Notes: a model not told the origin generated them from the sequence alone. Shown: positions 26,632-34,638, counted from the stretch's first letter. The stretch is DNA of 46,824 nucleotides from Lachnospiraceae bacterium UBA3772 (GCA_002371025.1 DFFQ01000169.1:1-46824), one strand, 5' to 3'. Program-made: numbers and translations.

Positions 26632-26770
26632 GCTTCATTTATAGGTTCCGAATTTTAATATAAGGGTGCATTTTTTATATAGATGAATTATTTTTTAAAA
26701 GGATGTATATTATAGATAAGCCTGCTGATTGCTATCCGCAGATTTTTTAAAGAAAGAAAGGAGGATTCTC
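26632..26770. promoter_or_regulatory. divergent promoter region, phosphorylase operon and AraC regulator
   Basis: 139 bp between the minus-strand phosphorylase start and the plus-strand regulator start. It is AT-rich, with possible -10 boxes TATAAA/TATATT (minus) and TATTAT (plus, near 26708). No clear operator was found. The regulator ribosome site AGGAGG is at 26758-26763. Confidence 0.4.
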
Positions 26771-27529
26771 ATGCAGCTCACCAATGACTGGTATCTGTCA
26801 GAGGCCGATACTTCAAACAATGATTTTATACATAGAGAACCCACCGAAGAGATAGAGTTTTATAACAATGTTGTTACTGGAAATATTGATGCCGTAAGAA
26901 GCAATTGTGAAGAACACCGTTTCTCCAGCGATTTAGGAGTCGGCCGTCTTTCCAGAAATCCTGTCACCAATATCAAATATCATTTTGTGGTAACTGCTGC
27001 TCTTGTAACCCGTTACTGCATACAATATGGAATGGAAAGCGAAAAAGCTTTTAGATTAAGTGATTTCTATATCTGTAAATTAGATGATAAAGATACTGTG
27101 GAGTCAGTAGTAGATCTTCACGACCAGATGGTAATGGATTTTACCGGTCGTATGCGCCTTTTAAAATACAGCAACTTTAATTCAAAACCTGTAAATGAAT
27201 GCCTTAATTACATTTATTCACATATAAAAGAAAGACTTAATGTTGAAGATATCGCTGATGCTATAGGTATTTCCCCCAGCTATCTCTCCCGCGTTTTCAA
27301 GAAAGAAACAGGAAGTTCCGTAAGTGATTACATAAGAGAGCAAAAGATTGATGCAGCTATAAATCTTCTTAAATTCAGTGACTATCCAATAGTTGAGATT
27401 TCGGAAAGATTTGGATTTTCTTCCCAGAGTCATTTTACACAGGCTTTTAAAAATGTGACTGGGATGACTCCTTATGAATATAGAAAAAGCCATGGGCATT
27501 CTGAATGGAATGTACATGACTCAAAATAA
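26771..27529 (+). CDS. AraC-family transcriptional regulator (252 aa)
   Basis: Start set at ATG 26771 (MQLTNDWYL), 14 codons inside the open frame, because AGGAGG lies 7 nt upstream. The N-terminal 150 residues resemble the regulatory part of YesN/YesS-like proteins rather than a cupin sugar pocket. Two helix-turn-helix motifs lie at about 165-248: VEDIADAIGISPSYLSRVFK and VEISERFGFSSQSHFTQAFK, ending TGMTPYEYRK. It is divergent from the phosphorylase-importer operon and is its likely activator. A large hairpin element begins just after its stop. Confidence 0.92.
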   Translation: MQLTNDWYLSEADTSNNDFIHREPTEEIEFYNNVVTGNIDAVRSNCEEHRFSSDLGVGRLSRNPVTNIKYHFVVTAALVTRYCIQYGMESEKAFRLSDFYICKLDDKDTVESVVDLHDQMVMDFTGRMRLLKYSNFNSKPVNECLNYIYSHIKERLNVEDIADAIGISPSYLSRVFKKETGSSVSDYIREQKIDAAINLLKFSDYPIVEISERFGFSSQSHFTQAFKNVTGMTPYEYRKSHGHSEWNVHDSK

Positions 27530-27534
27530 CGGAC

Positions 27535-27667
27535 GCCACGATAGTATTGATGCTCAAGAACAATTGGAAAACGGACGCCCCGATAGTACAGATGCTCAAG
27601 CAATCGCGCCAGCGGGCTAAACATGCCCTTTGGCACGATTCTTTCGCATCTTGTATACTATCGGGGC
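27535..27667. repeat. large imperfect hairpin element, copy C, with duplicated left arm
   Basis: Arms GCCCCGATAGTA (27577-27588) and its complement (27656-27667), then GATGC with GCATC, then AATCG-GCC-AGC-GGGC opposite GCCC-TTT-GGC-CGATT, loop TAAACAT. The left arm and its neighbour GATGCTCAAG are also present about 42 bp upstream (27535-27560) as an imperfect direct repeat. The element sits between the convergent AraC gene and the immunity-like array and could terminate both. Confidence 0.7.
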
Positions 27668-27714
27668 TGGTTATTGTAACTTGTAGCTTCTATAATTCTT
27701 TCCAGTTCCTCCAT
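27658..27714 (-). pseudogene. truncated overlapping reading frame after the fourth immunity-like gene (18 aa)
   Basis: Begins MEELERIIEA in the +1-type overlap with the end of 27690-28232, like the frames after the other three genes. After ten residues the homology stops and the hairpin element supplies the stop codon. It appears to be the end of the array, truncated by the element. Confidence 0.5.
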
Positions 27715-28232
27715 GGATACTCTTCCCCTGTATAAACAAGATTTAGTTCTTTTTTTTCTTTAATATTGGGCTTTAGTGTATATCTTGCCATATTTAATTC
27801 TTCTATTAGGTAGATTATTGCTTTCTTATCGTTTCTTTTATCTAACCAATTATTATCTTTTAAAATATCACTATATTTCTTATACACTATTCCATCTTTT
27901 TCTAATTGCAAACACTCTTTATAATTAAATACAACTTCAAACCATTTATCATCTATAAATAAAAGATAAATATCATCATATATATGGGGATCATCTCTTA
28001 TCGTAATTGGTCTAGGAAAGAATGCTAATGTATAAACAATACGTTCATCCTCTGAAAAGTAGAAATAATCTCCATCTTTTACTTCAAAAAATTCTCCTGG
28101 TGTAAAAGCCCCCTGAGGTGCTGGATAATACGGATTCTTAATCTTCATCTGATTAATTTCCTGGCATCTTTTTTCACTCAGCTTTCCTCTTTTTAGCTTT
28201 AGGTTATTTAAAACTTCTTTTGTAATTTCCAT
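27690..28232 (-). CDS. immunity-like protein, array copy 4 (180 aa)
   Basis: One of four paralogues. Residues 1-37 (MEITKEVLNNLKLKRGKLSE onward, ending KIKNPYYP) are nearly identical in all, and so is the C-terminus YPWRNWKEL. The middle is diverged but retains DERIVYTLAFFPRPI and DDIYLLFIDDKWFEVVF. No signal peptide or membrane segment, so cytoplasmic. The ribosome site is GAGG about 8 nt upstream. Multiplicity, a variable centre and interspersed short C-terminal fragments fit immunity genes of a polymorphic toxin locus. No toxin gene is present, and I do not recognise the family, so this is inference. Confidence 0.75.
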   Translation of the reverse strand: MEITKEVLNNLKLKRGKLSEKRCQEINQMKIKNPYYPAPQGAFTPGEFFEVKDGDYFYFSEDERIVYTLAFFPRPITIRDDPHIYDDIYLLFIDDKWFEVVFNYKECLQLEKDGIVYKKYSDILKDNNWLDKRNDKKAIIYLIEELNMARYTLKPNIKEKKELNLVYTGEEYPWRNWKEL

Positions 28233-28267
28233 TTCTTTTTCCTCTTTTCTTAAAAAGCATTTTTCTA

Positions 28268-28429
28268 CTAGTACTCTTTTCCCCTTGGTGCTGCATTTAT
28301 AACCTTATCAATCCCCTTAATTGTCTTAATATTACTATTATTAATTACAGCCTCAAATTCTGTTCTACAGAAGGCATTTAATCCTTCACAATTTTTTATT
28401 TTTCTATAATTCTTTCCAGTTCCTCCATG
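28268..28429 (-). pseudogene. frameshifted short C-terminal fragment between array copies 3 and 4
   Basis: Same sequence as the 51-aa frame at 29892-30047 but with an 8-nt insertion after the codons for ERII, giving an early stop (MEELERIIEK). The rest (CEGLNAFCRTEFEAVIN onward) continues in another frame and ends KEY and TAG one codon early. Clearly decayed. Confidence 0.6.
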
Positions 28430-28946
28430 GATATCTTTCCCCTTTATATTTTATATTTAATTCGTATTCCTCATTTTTTAACTTAAAAAATCTATATCTT
28501 TCAATTTCAATTTCTTCTAGTAAAAATATTATTTCTTTTATATCTTTTCTTTCATCTATACATGTATTTTCTCTTAGATTTACTGTATATCTGCAATATT
28601 TAACTCCATTAATTTTCTCAACTTTAGTTTCCGTATAATCAAATATTATTTCATAACATTCGTCATCAATGATTAACAAGTAAATATCATCATAAACTAC
28701 TTCCGACTCTCTTCTTAATATAGGCATCGGGTAAAATGCATGAATAAATACTATACGTTCATCTGTAGTTGAGTATAGATTATTTTCATTTTCTACAATA
28801 AAGTATTCACAATCTTCCTGAGAAAAATATGCCATAGGATAATACGGATTCTTAATCTTCATCTGATTAATTTCCTGGCATCTTTTTTCACTCAGCTTTC
28901 CTCTTTTCAGCTTTAGGTTATTTAAAACTTCTTTTGTAATTTCCAT
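28404..28946 (-). CDS. immunity-like protein, array copy 3 (180 aa)
   Basis: Paralogue of 27690-28232 with the same first 37 residues and the same YPWRNWKEL end. The centre reads YFSQEDCEYFIVE, DERIVFIHAFYPMPILRRES and YDDIYLLIIDDECYEIIF. It shares the MAYFSQEDCEYF segment with copy 2 (29313-29861) but not with copies 1 and 4, which supports mosaic exchange between copies. Transcribed with the array; about 30 bp after a fragment ending KEYQ. Function not established. Confidence 0.75.
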   Translation of the reverse strand: MEITKEVLNNLKLKRGKLSEKRCQEINQMKIKNPYYPMAYFSQEDCEYFIVENENNLYSTTDERIVFIHAFYPMPILRRESEVVYDDIYLLIIDDECYEIIFDYTETKVEKINGVKYCRYTVNLRENTCIDERKDIKEIIFLLEEIEIERYRFFKLKNEEYELNIKYKGERYPWRNWKEL

Positions 28947-28975
28947 TTCTTTTTCCCTTTTTTAAAAGCATTTTT

Positions 28976-29188
28976 CTACTGATACTCTTTTCCCTTTGAT
29001 GTTGCATTTATAACCTTATCAATCCCATTAATTGTCTTAATATTACTATTATTAATTACGGCCTCAAATTCTGTTCTACAGAAGGCATTTAATCCTTCTC
29101 CATTTCTGGCTAATATATCTCCTGAGAAAATGGTCTTTACATTAGAACTCTTTATTCCCTTATTATAATTCTCTGAAAAAGAAGTCAT
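28976..29188 (-). CDS. short protein, displaced toxin C-terminal fragment? (70 aa)
   Basis: Starts MTSFSENYNKG and ends with the array's recurrent tail GLNAFCRTEFEAVINNSN...KGKEYQ. The ATG shares one base with the stop of the 49-aa frame upstream (TAATG). The N-terminal part (KTIFSGDILARNGEG) is related to the fragment at 30613-30777 (QIIFLGDISRNGEG). The recurrent tail always ends about 30 bp before an immunity-like gene, the position expected of a toxin C-terminus. It may be translated by coupling or be a relic. Confidence 0.5.
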   Translation of the reverse strand: MTSFSENYNKGIKSSNVKTIFSGDILARNGEGLNAFCRTEFEAVINNSNIKTINGIDKVINATSKGKEYQ

Positions 29189-29337
29189 TAAACACCTGTT
29201 CTTTTACACTGACACATATTTGCATTTCCATCAGTTCCAAAATAAACATATGGATTCGATGCAACAGCCTCCCAGTCTTTATCTGATATAGCCTCTCCCT
29301 TTTTTAATGCTTCTATAATTCTTTCCAGTTCCTCCAT
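29188..29337 (-). CDS. short overlapping frame, displaced fragment? (49 aa)
   Basis: Begins MEELERIIEALKKGE inside the last codons of 29313-29861, in another frame. It continues with AISDKDWEAVASNPYVYFGT and ends CQCKRTGV. It is the only inter-gene frame with this tail; the others carry the CRTEFEAV tail. No ribosome site is evident beyond the overlap, so translation would depend on coupling. Confidence 0.4.
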   Translation of the reverse strand: MEELERIIEALKKGEAISDKDWEAVASNPYVYFGTDGNANMCQCKRTGV

Positions 29338-29861
29338 GGATACTCTTCCCCTTTATAAACAAGATTAATTTCTTTTTTTATTTTTTTATTATCTGAATAA
29401 ATATACGTATTTTTTAACAATTCTTCTATTAAATAAATAAAGAATTTGCTAAATTTGTCTTCTTCAATTTTTATATTATTTCTTAAATTAAATGAATAAT
29501 TATAAAGTCTAATATCATTTATTATTTTCTTTTTCGTTTTACCACCTAAATAATCAAAAATTAATTCGTACCACTGATCATCAATAATTAGCACATAAAT
29601 ATCATCATATTGGACATCGGATTCCCTTCTTATTATTGGCATGGGATAAAATGCATCAACTAAAATAATCCTCTCATCCTCGGAAAAAACGATTCCATCT
29701 TCCTTCTCTGGCTCAAAGTATTCACAATCTTCCTGAGAAAAATATGCCATAGGATAATACGGATTCTTAATCTTCATCTGATTAATTTCCTGGCATCTTT
29801 TTTCACTCAGCTTTCCCCTTTTCAGCTTTAGATTATTTAATACTTCTTTTGTAATCTCCAT
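29313..29861 (-). CDS. immunity-like protein, array copy 2 (182 aa)
   Basis: Same conserved first 37 residues and YPWRNWKEL end as its paralogues. The centre has YFSQEDCEYFEPEKEDGIVF, DERIILVDAFYPMPIIRRES and DDIYVLIIDDQWYELIF, then a diverged Lys/Asn-rich part. Ribosome site about 8 nt upstream, ATG 30 bp after a fragment ending KEYQ. The N-terminal DNA block is almost identical to the other copies even at silent positions, which points to recent duplication or gene conversion. Confidence 0.75.
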   Translation of the reverse strand: MEITKEVLNNLKLKRGKLSEKRCQEINQMKIKNPYYPMAYFSQEDCEYFEPEKEDGIVFSEDERIILVDAFYPMPIIRRESDVQYDDIYVLIIDDQWYELIFDYLGGKTKKKIINDIRLYNYSFNLRNNIKIEEDKFSKFFIYLIEELLKNTYIYSDNKKIKKEINLVYKGEEYPWRNWKEL

Positions 29862-29891
29862 TTCTTTTTCCCTTTTCTTAAAAGCATTTTT

Positions 29892-30047
29892 CTACTGATA
29901 CTCTTTTCCCTTTGATGTTGCATTTATAACCTTATCAATCCCATTAATTGTCTTAATATTACTATTATTAATTACGGCCTCAAATTCTGTTCTACAGAAG
30001 GCATTTAATCCTTCACAATTTTTTATAATTCTTTCCAATTCCTCCAT
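29892..30047 (-). CDS. short overlapping frame, recurrent tail (51 aa)
   Basis: Intact version of the inter-gene frame: MEELERIIKNCEGLNAFCRT onward, ending KGKEYQ. Its ATG lies inside the end of 30023-30580 in another frame (25-nt overlap). Related tails occur at 28268, 28976 and 30613. Either a small coupled gene or the 3' remnant of a toxin gene fused by recombination to the conserved end of the immunity-like gene. Confidence 0.45.
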   Translation of the reverse strand: MEELERIIKNCEGLNAFCRTEFEAVINNSNIKTINGIDKVINATSKGKEYQ

Positions 30048-30580
30048 GGATAGCTTTCCCCTTTGTAATTTATATTTAATTCATATTCCTCATATTCACA
30101 TTTATTAAATCTATGCTTTGCCATAGACATTTCTTCTAGTAAATAGATAATTTCCTTATAATCTTTTCTACTATCTAATACCTGATTAATTCTTAAATCT
30201 TTTTCACAATAGTAATAATGTATATTATTATTTGATAATTGTTTATACTTTGCCCCGTCAAAAATCACCTCAATCCATTCATCATCAATAAACAAAAGAT
30301 AAATATCATCATAAAGCTTCTCAGTACTATCATAGACTTTTTCTATCTCTCTTCTTAGAATAGGCATTGGTTCGAATGCCAATATAAATACTATTCTTTC
30401 ATCAATGGATGCATAAAAATACTGTCCATTATCTATTTTAAAGAATTCTCCCTCTGTATAATATGGTAAATTAGCATACGGATTCTTAATCTTCATCTGA
30501 TTAATTTCCTGGCATCTTTTTTCACTCAGCTTTCCTCTTTTCAGCTTTAGGTTATTTAAAACTTCTTTTGTAATTTCCAT
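30023..30580 (-). CDS. immunity-like protein, array copy 1 (185 aa)
   Basis: First transcribed copy. Conserved start MEITKEVLNN onward and end YPWRNWKEL. The centre has NLPYYTEGEFFKIDNG, DERIVFILAFEPMPILRREI with an insertion KVYDSTEKL, then DDIYLLFIDDEWIEVIF. It resembles copy 4 in the GEFF segment and copies 2-3 in PMPILRRE, another sign of mosaic structure. Cytoplasmic by sequence. The array promoter is probably at 30988-31017. Confidence 0.75.
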   Translation of the reverse strand: MEITKEVLNNLKLKRGKLSEKRCQEINQMKIKNPYANLPYYTEGEFFKIDNGQYFYASIDERIVFILAFEPMPILRREIEKVYDSTEKLYDDIYLLFIDDEWIEVIFDGAKYKQLSNNNIHYYYCEKDLRINQVLDSRKDYKEIIYLLEEMSMAKHRFNKCEYEEYELNINYKGESYPWRNWKEL

Positions 30581-30612
30581 TTCTTTTTCCTCTTTTCTTA
30601 AAAAGCATTTAT

Positions 30613-30777
30613 CTACTGATACTCTTTTCCCTTTGGTGCTGCATTTATAACCTTATCAATCCCATTAATTGTCTTAATATTACTATTATTAATTACGGCC
30701 TCAAATTCTGTTCTACAGAAGGCATTTAATCCTTCTCCATTTCTGGATATATCTCCTAAAAAAATGATTTGCTTATT
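30613..30777 (-). pseudogene. C-terminal fragment heading the array (54 codons, no start)
   Basis: Open frame NKQIIFLGDISRNGEG onward to KGKEYQ after an in-frame TAA, with no ATG or ribosome site. It is homologous to the 70-aa frame 28976-29188. It lies directly upstream of the first immunity-like gene, as expected for the 3' end of a lost toxin gene. Confidence 0.55.
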
Positions 30778-30825
30778 TTAACAAAAAAGGACACAGCATT
30801 AAATTTCTTAATACCGCAGCCCTTT

Positions 30826-30939
30826 TTAACTAAACCTCCATACGAGAATAGAATATAACTGTAGAAAGTACCATTTCCACACAATTGAAATTCTTGAGAA
30901 TCTCTCAATTTTATTAGAATACTTTTCTTCTTTAGTCAT
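30826..30939 (-). CDS. small peptide upstream of the array (37 aa)
   Basis: ATG at 30939 with GGAAGG 3-8 nt upstream. The peptide has a charged start (MTKEEKYSNKIERFS) and an aromatic, hydrophobic rest (VWKWYFLQLYSILVWRFS). It follows the promoter at 30988-31017 and is followed by a weak hairpin with a T-run (about 30785-30825). No family recognised. Could be a leader peptide, a membrane-active peptide or chance. Confidence 0.4.
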   Translation of the reverse strand: MTKEEKYSNKIERFSRISIVWKWYFLQLYSILVWRFS

Positions 30940-30987
30940 ATCCTTCCCTCTTCTACTATATTAGCAAATCCGATTTTGATTAACGTT

Positions 30988-31017
30988 ACAATAATCCCCC
31001 AGACCTTTATTTGTCAA
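30988..31017 (-). promoter_or_regulatory. candidate promoter of the immunity-like array
   Basis: Minus strand: TTGACA (31017-31012), 18-bp spacer, TATTGT (30993-30988). It faces the 37-aa frame and the array. Confidence 0.5.
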
Positions 31018-31074
31018 TCTGGACTTTCATTTATTTTTTTACATTTTTTTCATGTGTAACCATTAGAAAAATGA

Positions 31075-31098
31075 GGCTGTCGCACTAAAGCGACAGCC
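31075..31098 (-). terminator. rho-independent terminator of the GH16 gene
   Basis: GGCTGTCGC (31075-31083) pairs perfectly with GCGACAGCC (31090-31098), 6-nt loop. On the minus strand it is followed by TCATTTTT. It lies about 55 bp after the stop at 31152. Confidence 0.85.
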
Positions 31099-31151
31099 CC
31101 ATTCACATTAAGGGGAATGTTATAAGAATTGTTTGGTGTAACAATACACGG

Positions 31152-34100
31152 CTAGTTTGTAACCTCTACAAGGCTGATATCTGATAATGTGATATCTGCT
31201 GTAAGAGGTGTGTCGCTTCCTGCTTTACCAAGGGATATGTAAAGCTGAGCGCTGGTATCATCTGCATTCATTGTGAAATCAAATGATACTTCTTTTTCTT
31301 CATCTGCATTAAGATATGGATCTGATCCGCCATACCAGCTATAAGTCTTGCTCATCACGCCAGACTTTGTCTGTCTTGATACTGATGACTTGATCTTATA
31401 AGTTACTTTATATTTTTTTCCATTTGTTAAAGAAAGTCCCTCTTTCTTTAACTGGATACTGTAATCCTGGTTTCCTGAATTAGTTATATGATAGATAAGC
31501 TTTCCATCAGATATCTCTGTTGTTGCTTCCCCTCCATCGCATATAACATTGGTCCATCCATCTAAACCATCTGTAAAATCTGCATTTGATAATTTATTTT
31601 CTCCTGCAGGAACTTCTTCTTTTTCATCTTTCGAACCACTGTTTTCTTGTGAATTCTTTTTTTCTTCTTCTACTGGGTCTGGAGCAAGTTCAGGCTGTTC
31701 CATATCAGCTGGCTTTTCTATCTCCACAAGAGATATATCATCGATACATACTCTATGCTGAATATTTATCTCTGACTCACCAACTTTACCAAGACAGAAG
31801 CTTACAAATGCTCCTCCATCAGTGTTTGCGGTCATACAGAATATCTTCTCATATGTCTGATATTCTTCTGTCAGATCAACTATATTTTCGCCTGAGTATG
31901 CAGCCCATCCATGAGCTTCATCTCCCTGGAGGATTGCTCTCATCTGACGAGGAAGAGAGGACTTTACCTTAAATTTAAACTTGTACCATTTTCCTTTTTC
32001 CAGATTAATGCCTGTCTGCTTTAACTGGATTCTCCAGTCATCTGCTCCTGTTCCATTAATCGTAAAGTCTGCTGCATTATCTTCAGACTGACTATCAATT
32101 ACAAAAGACGCATCTGCATTTGAATCAATATATGCCTCCCATCCGGCTACGCCTGCATTAAATGATCCATTTTTGATCATTGCATCTTCCGTAACTGATA
32201 TGTCGTCCAAATAAACTAAATCACCATCAAGAAGAACTATCACTAAGTCCTTATCCTTTGCCCCTTCTGGAACTGTCACCTTCAGGTCAAATCTCTTGTC
32301 ATCCGATGTAACTTCAACTTCATTTTTAACTCCGGCAAGAGTAACGCTTACCTTACTGCTTCCTTCTGATTCTGCTTTAAATGAAAGCGCATAGGTTCCC
32401 TCTTCTTTAATAGCAAGAGCTGATTCCTTGATCGTTGTTTTAGCCTTTAAGATCTTAGCTCTATGTATTGTGCCGTCTTTTCCTTCACTTGTTACTTTTA
32501 CATTAGCTTTATCATCCTCGGAAATCTCCCAATAACCGAGTCTGTTATTTCCCTGATCAAATCCACCGTTATAGACATAGTCTCCTGTTGCAAGGACTGT
32601 CTTTTTATTCAGTTCTTCAGGATCCGGATCAGATACTTTTTCAAGTCTTATGTTGCTTAAGCTAAATTCAGCAAGACTTCCCGCCTTTCCTATCTCGTAC
32701 TCAAAACGGGCATTAGCATCTGTATCCGCTGTCATCTTGAATTCATAAGAATAACTGTTCAGTTTTGTATCTAATTCAACTGTTTTCGCTGTAAGATACT
32801 CAGCCCATCCTCTATCCGGTGCCTTAACAGCTACTTTAATGGTTCTCTTAGCCTTAGCTATACCATCAAATGTCACTCTATAGGTCGCACCTTTAACCAG
32901 CGGGATTCCTGCCTGAACTAACTGAATACTATAATCTACAGTCCCATCAGCTGTAGGTTTGATTGTTATCTTCTTGTCTTTTATTTCAGCAGTAGCTTCT
33001 CCGCCTTCCTGTGTCATAAACTTCCAGTCCACATCATCTGTAAGGCTTTCTACTACTGAAAAATCGCCATTATTTAAATAATTGCCATCAGCGTTTGGCT
33101 CACGCAGCTGACTCTCACCTTTTTCAGGCTTAGTTACATTTTCATCATAACTATCTTTCTGATATACACGGACATAGTCTATACAGAACTCTGCTCCGTC
33201 CACCTGAACGCCTTCTCCTACTTCGCCTGCCCAGTCATTTCCAACTGCAAGATTAAGTATTACATAGAAGTTCTGATCAAATGGAGCTGGGTAAGATGCT
33301 GTTCCTGCACCTTCTGTTGTTGTAAACCAATCATTTTCTTCATGATACTTAACTCCGTCAACATACCATGTGATCTTTCCTGGTTCCCATTCTACAGTAA
33401 ATTTATGATAGCTGTCTGAGAATGAGCTTCCAACGGCACTTCCTGCTCCCTGACTCTGCATATGAGGATTTCCGTAATGGATAGTTCCAAGGACTTCATT
33501 TGTTGACTGTCCCTTAACTTCCATTGCATCAATCTCTCCACATCTTGGCCACTGACCATAGAGATTTTCATTTGTAGGCATTAACCAGAATGCAGGAAGG
33601 AATCCCTGTCCTTCTGGAACCTTACAATATGCTTCTACAAGGCCATATTTAAAATCCACTTTATTCTGTGTATTGACACGACCTGATGTGATTTTTCCTG
33701 ATGCGTCTTCATGAGACTGAAGAACAAGCTTTCCATCTCTTATGAAGATGTTATCAGCGCTGTCCACATATTCCTGATCTTCACCATTTACCCAGGCTTT
33801 TTCATGAAGTTCTACATTCCAACAGGATCTGTCAAGAGAAGTACCGTTAAATTCATCTGACCATATGAGGTTATATCCTTCATAGGAGAGCGTTTTGTTT
33901 GTTTCTGGAGAAGTAGACTCTTGTGACGTGCCTTCTCCTGACATTTCTGTTTCTTTATATGAGACAACAACCTGAAGAGAAATAGTATCCTCTCCAACTT
34001 TTATCATTGCTACCTTTTTAATTTCTTTTATAGCATCCGGCTCAGCTGCCTTTACATTTAAAGCATCTGTAAGCGAAAATGTTACAGAAAGCCCACCAGC

Positions 34101-34616
34101 TACTAAGATTCCAAGGATTTTTCTTGATTTTTTTGATTTTCCAATAAGTATTATTCCTGAAAGAGAAGCCATAAGAAGGCAGATATATATACCAATCTTT
34201 GCTGTATCTCCGGTCTGTACCTTATTTTGCTCAGTTAATGGCTCATCTTTTTTTGCAGGAGTAACATCTGCTTTAGATGCTGCCTTACCTTCTTTGGAAA
34301 TAAGATTTAAAGAATAAGACTTTTTTGTTCCGGCCTCTATCGTCTCATTCTCTGCTAAAGTCCAAACTGAATCCTTAGCTCCTTCAACATTGAATCCCTC
34401 CGGCACACTGCCTTTAAGATCAATACCTGATATATTTTTATCCGTTCCATTATCAATGCTGATTACCGCATTAACATCATCGCCCACCTGATATGAATCT
34501 TTGTCCGTCGTAATAGTGATCTCAGGCGTATCAGCTGCTGCTCTAGCCGCAGCTGGTGTTAGTATAACCAATCCCAGCATTGAGGCTGTAAGAAGAGCTG
34601 CTGCAAATTTCCTCAT
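31152..34616 (-). CDS. secreted GH16 beta-glucanase with CBM-like modules and internal membrane hairpin (1154 aa)
   Basis: Order of parts: signal peptide about 1-27; a small beta-domain (about 30-110); a QTGD motif (134-137) with a hydrophobic stretch (141-159), basic KSKKSRK (160-166) and a second hydrophobic stretch (167-190, ending VKAA); then the GH16 catalytic domain about 245-490 with nucleophile E361, D363 and acid/base E366 in EIDAMEV. Four CBM4/9-like beta-sandwich modules follow (about 520-665, 680-800, 805-945, 1005-1153), separated by an acidic Pro/Glu linker near 950-1000. The EIDAME motif and domain layout fit laminarinase/lichenase-type GH16. It would cut beta-1,3(1,4)-glucan at the cell surface. 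Ribosome site AGGAGG, 8 nt from ATG. The internal membrane hairpin is unusual. Confidence 0.9.
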   Translation of the reverse strand: MRKFAAALLTASMLGLVILTPAAARAAADTPEITITTDKDSYQVGDDVNAVISIDNGTDKNISGIDLKGSVPEGFNVEGAKDSVWTLAENETIEAGTKKSYSLNLISKEGKAASKADVTPAKKDEPLTEQNKVQTGDTAKIGIYICLLMASLSGIILIGKSKKSRKILGILVAGGLSVTFSLTDALNVKAAEPDAIKEIKKVAMIKVGEDTISLQVVVSYKETEMSGEGTSQESTSPETNKTLSYEGYNLIWSDEFNGTSLDRSCWNVELHEKAWVNGEDQEYVDSADNIFIRDGKLVLQSHEDASGKITSGRVNTQNKVDFKYGLVEAYCKVPEGQGFLPAFWLMPTNENLYGQWPRCGEIDAMEVKGQSTNEVLGTIHYGNPHMQSQGAGSAVGSSFSDSYHKFTVEWEPGKITWYVDGVKYHEENDWFTTTEGAGTASYPAPFDQNFYVILNLAVGNDWAGEVGEGVQVDGAEFCIDYVRVYQKDSYDENVTKPEKGESQLREPNADGNYLNNGDFSVVESLTDDVDWKFMTQEGGEATAEIKDKKITIKPTADGTVDYSIQLVQAGIPLVKGATYRVTFDGIAKAKRTIKVAVKAPDRGWAEYLTAKTVELDTKLNSYSYEFKMTADTDANARFEYEIGKAGSLAEFSLSNIRLEKVSDPDPEELNKKTVLATGDYVYNGGFDQGNNRLGYWEISEDDKANVKVTSEGKDGTIHRAKILKAKTTIKESALAIKEEGTYALSFKAESEGSSKVSVTLAGVKNEVEVTSDDKRFDLKVTVPEGAKDKDLVIVLLDGDLVYLDDISVTEDAMIKNGSFNAGVAGWEAYIDSNADASFVIDSQSEDNAADFTINGTGADDWRIQLKQTGINLEKGKWYKFKFKVKSSLPRQMRAILQGDEAHGWAAYSGENIVDLTEEYQTYEKIFCMTANTDGGAFVSFCLGKVGESEINIQHRVCIDDISLVEIEKPADMEQPELAPDPVEEEKKNSQENSGSKDEKEEVPAGENKLSNADFTDGLDGWTNVICDGGEATTEISDGKLIYHITNSGNQDYSIQLKKEGLSLTNGKKYKVTYKIKSSVSRQTKSGVMSKTYSWYGGSDPYLNADEEKEVSFDFTMNADDTSAQLYISLGKAGSDTPLTADITLSDISLVEVTN

Positions 34617-34638
34617 GGCCTATACCTCCTCATTTAAT

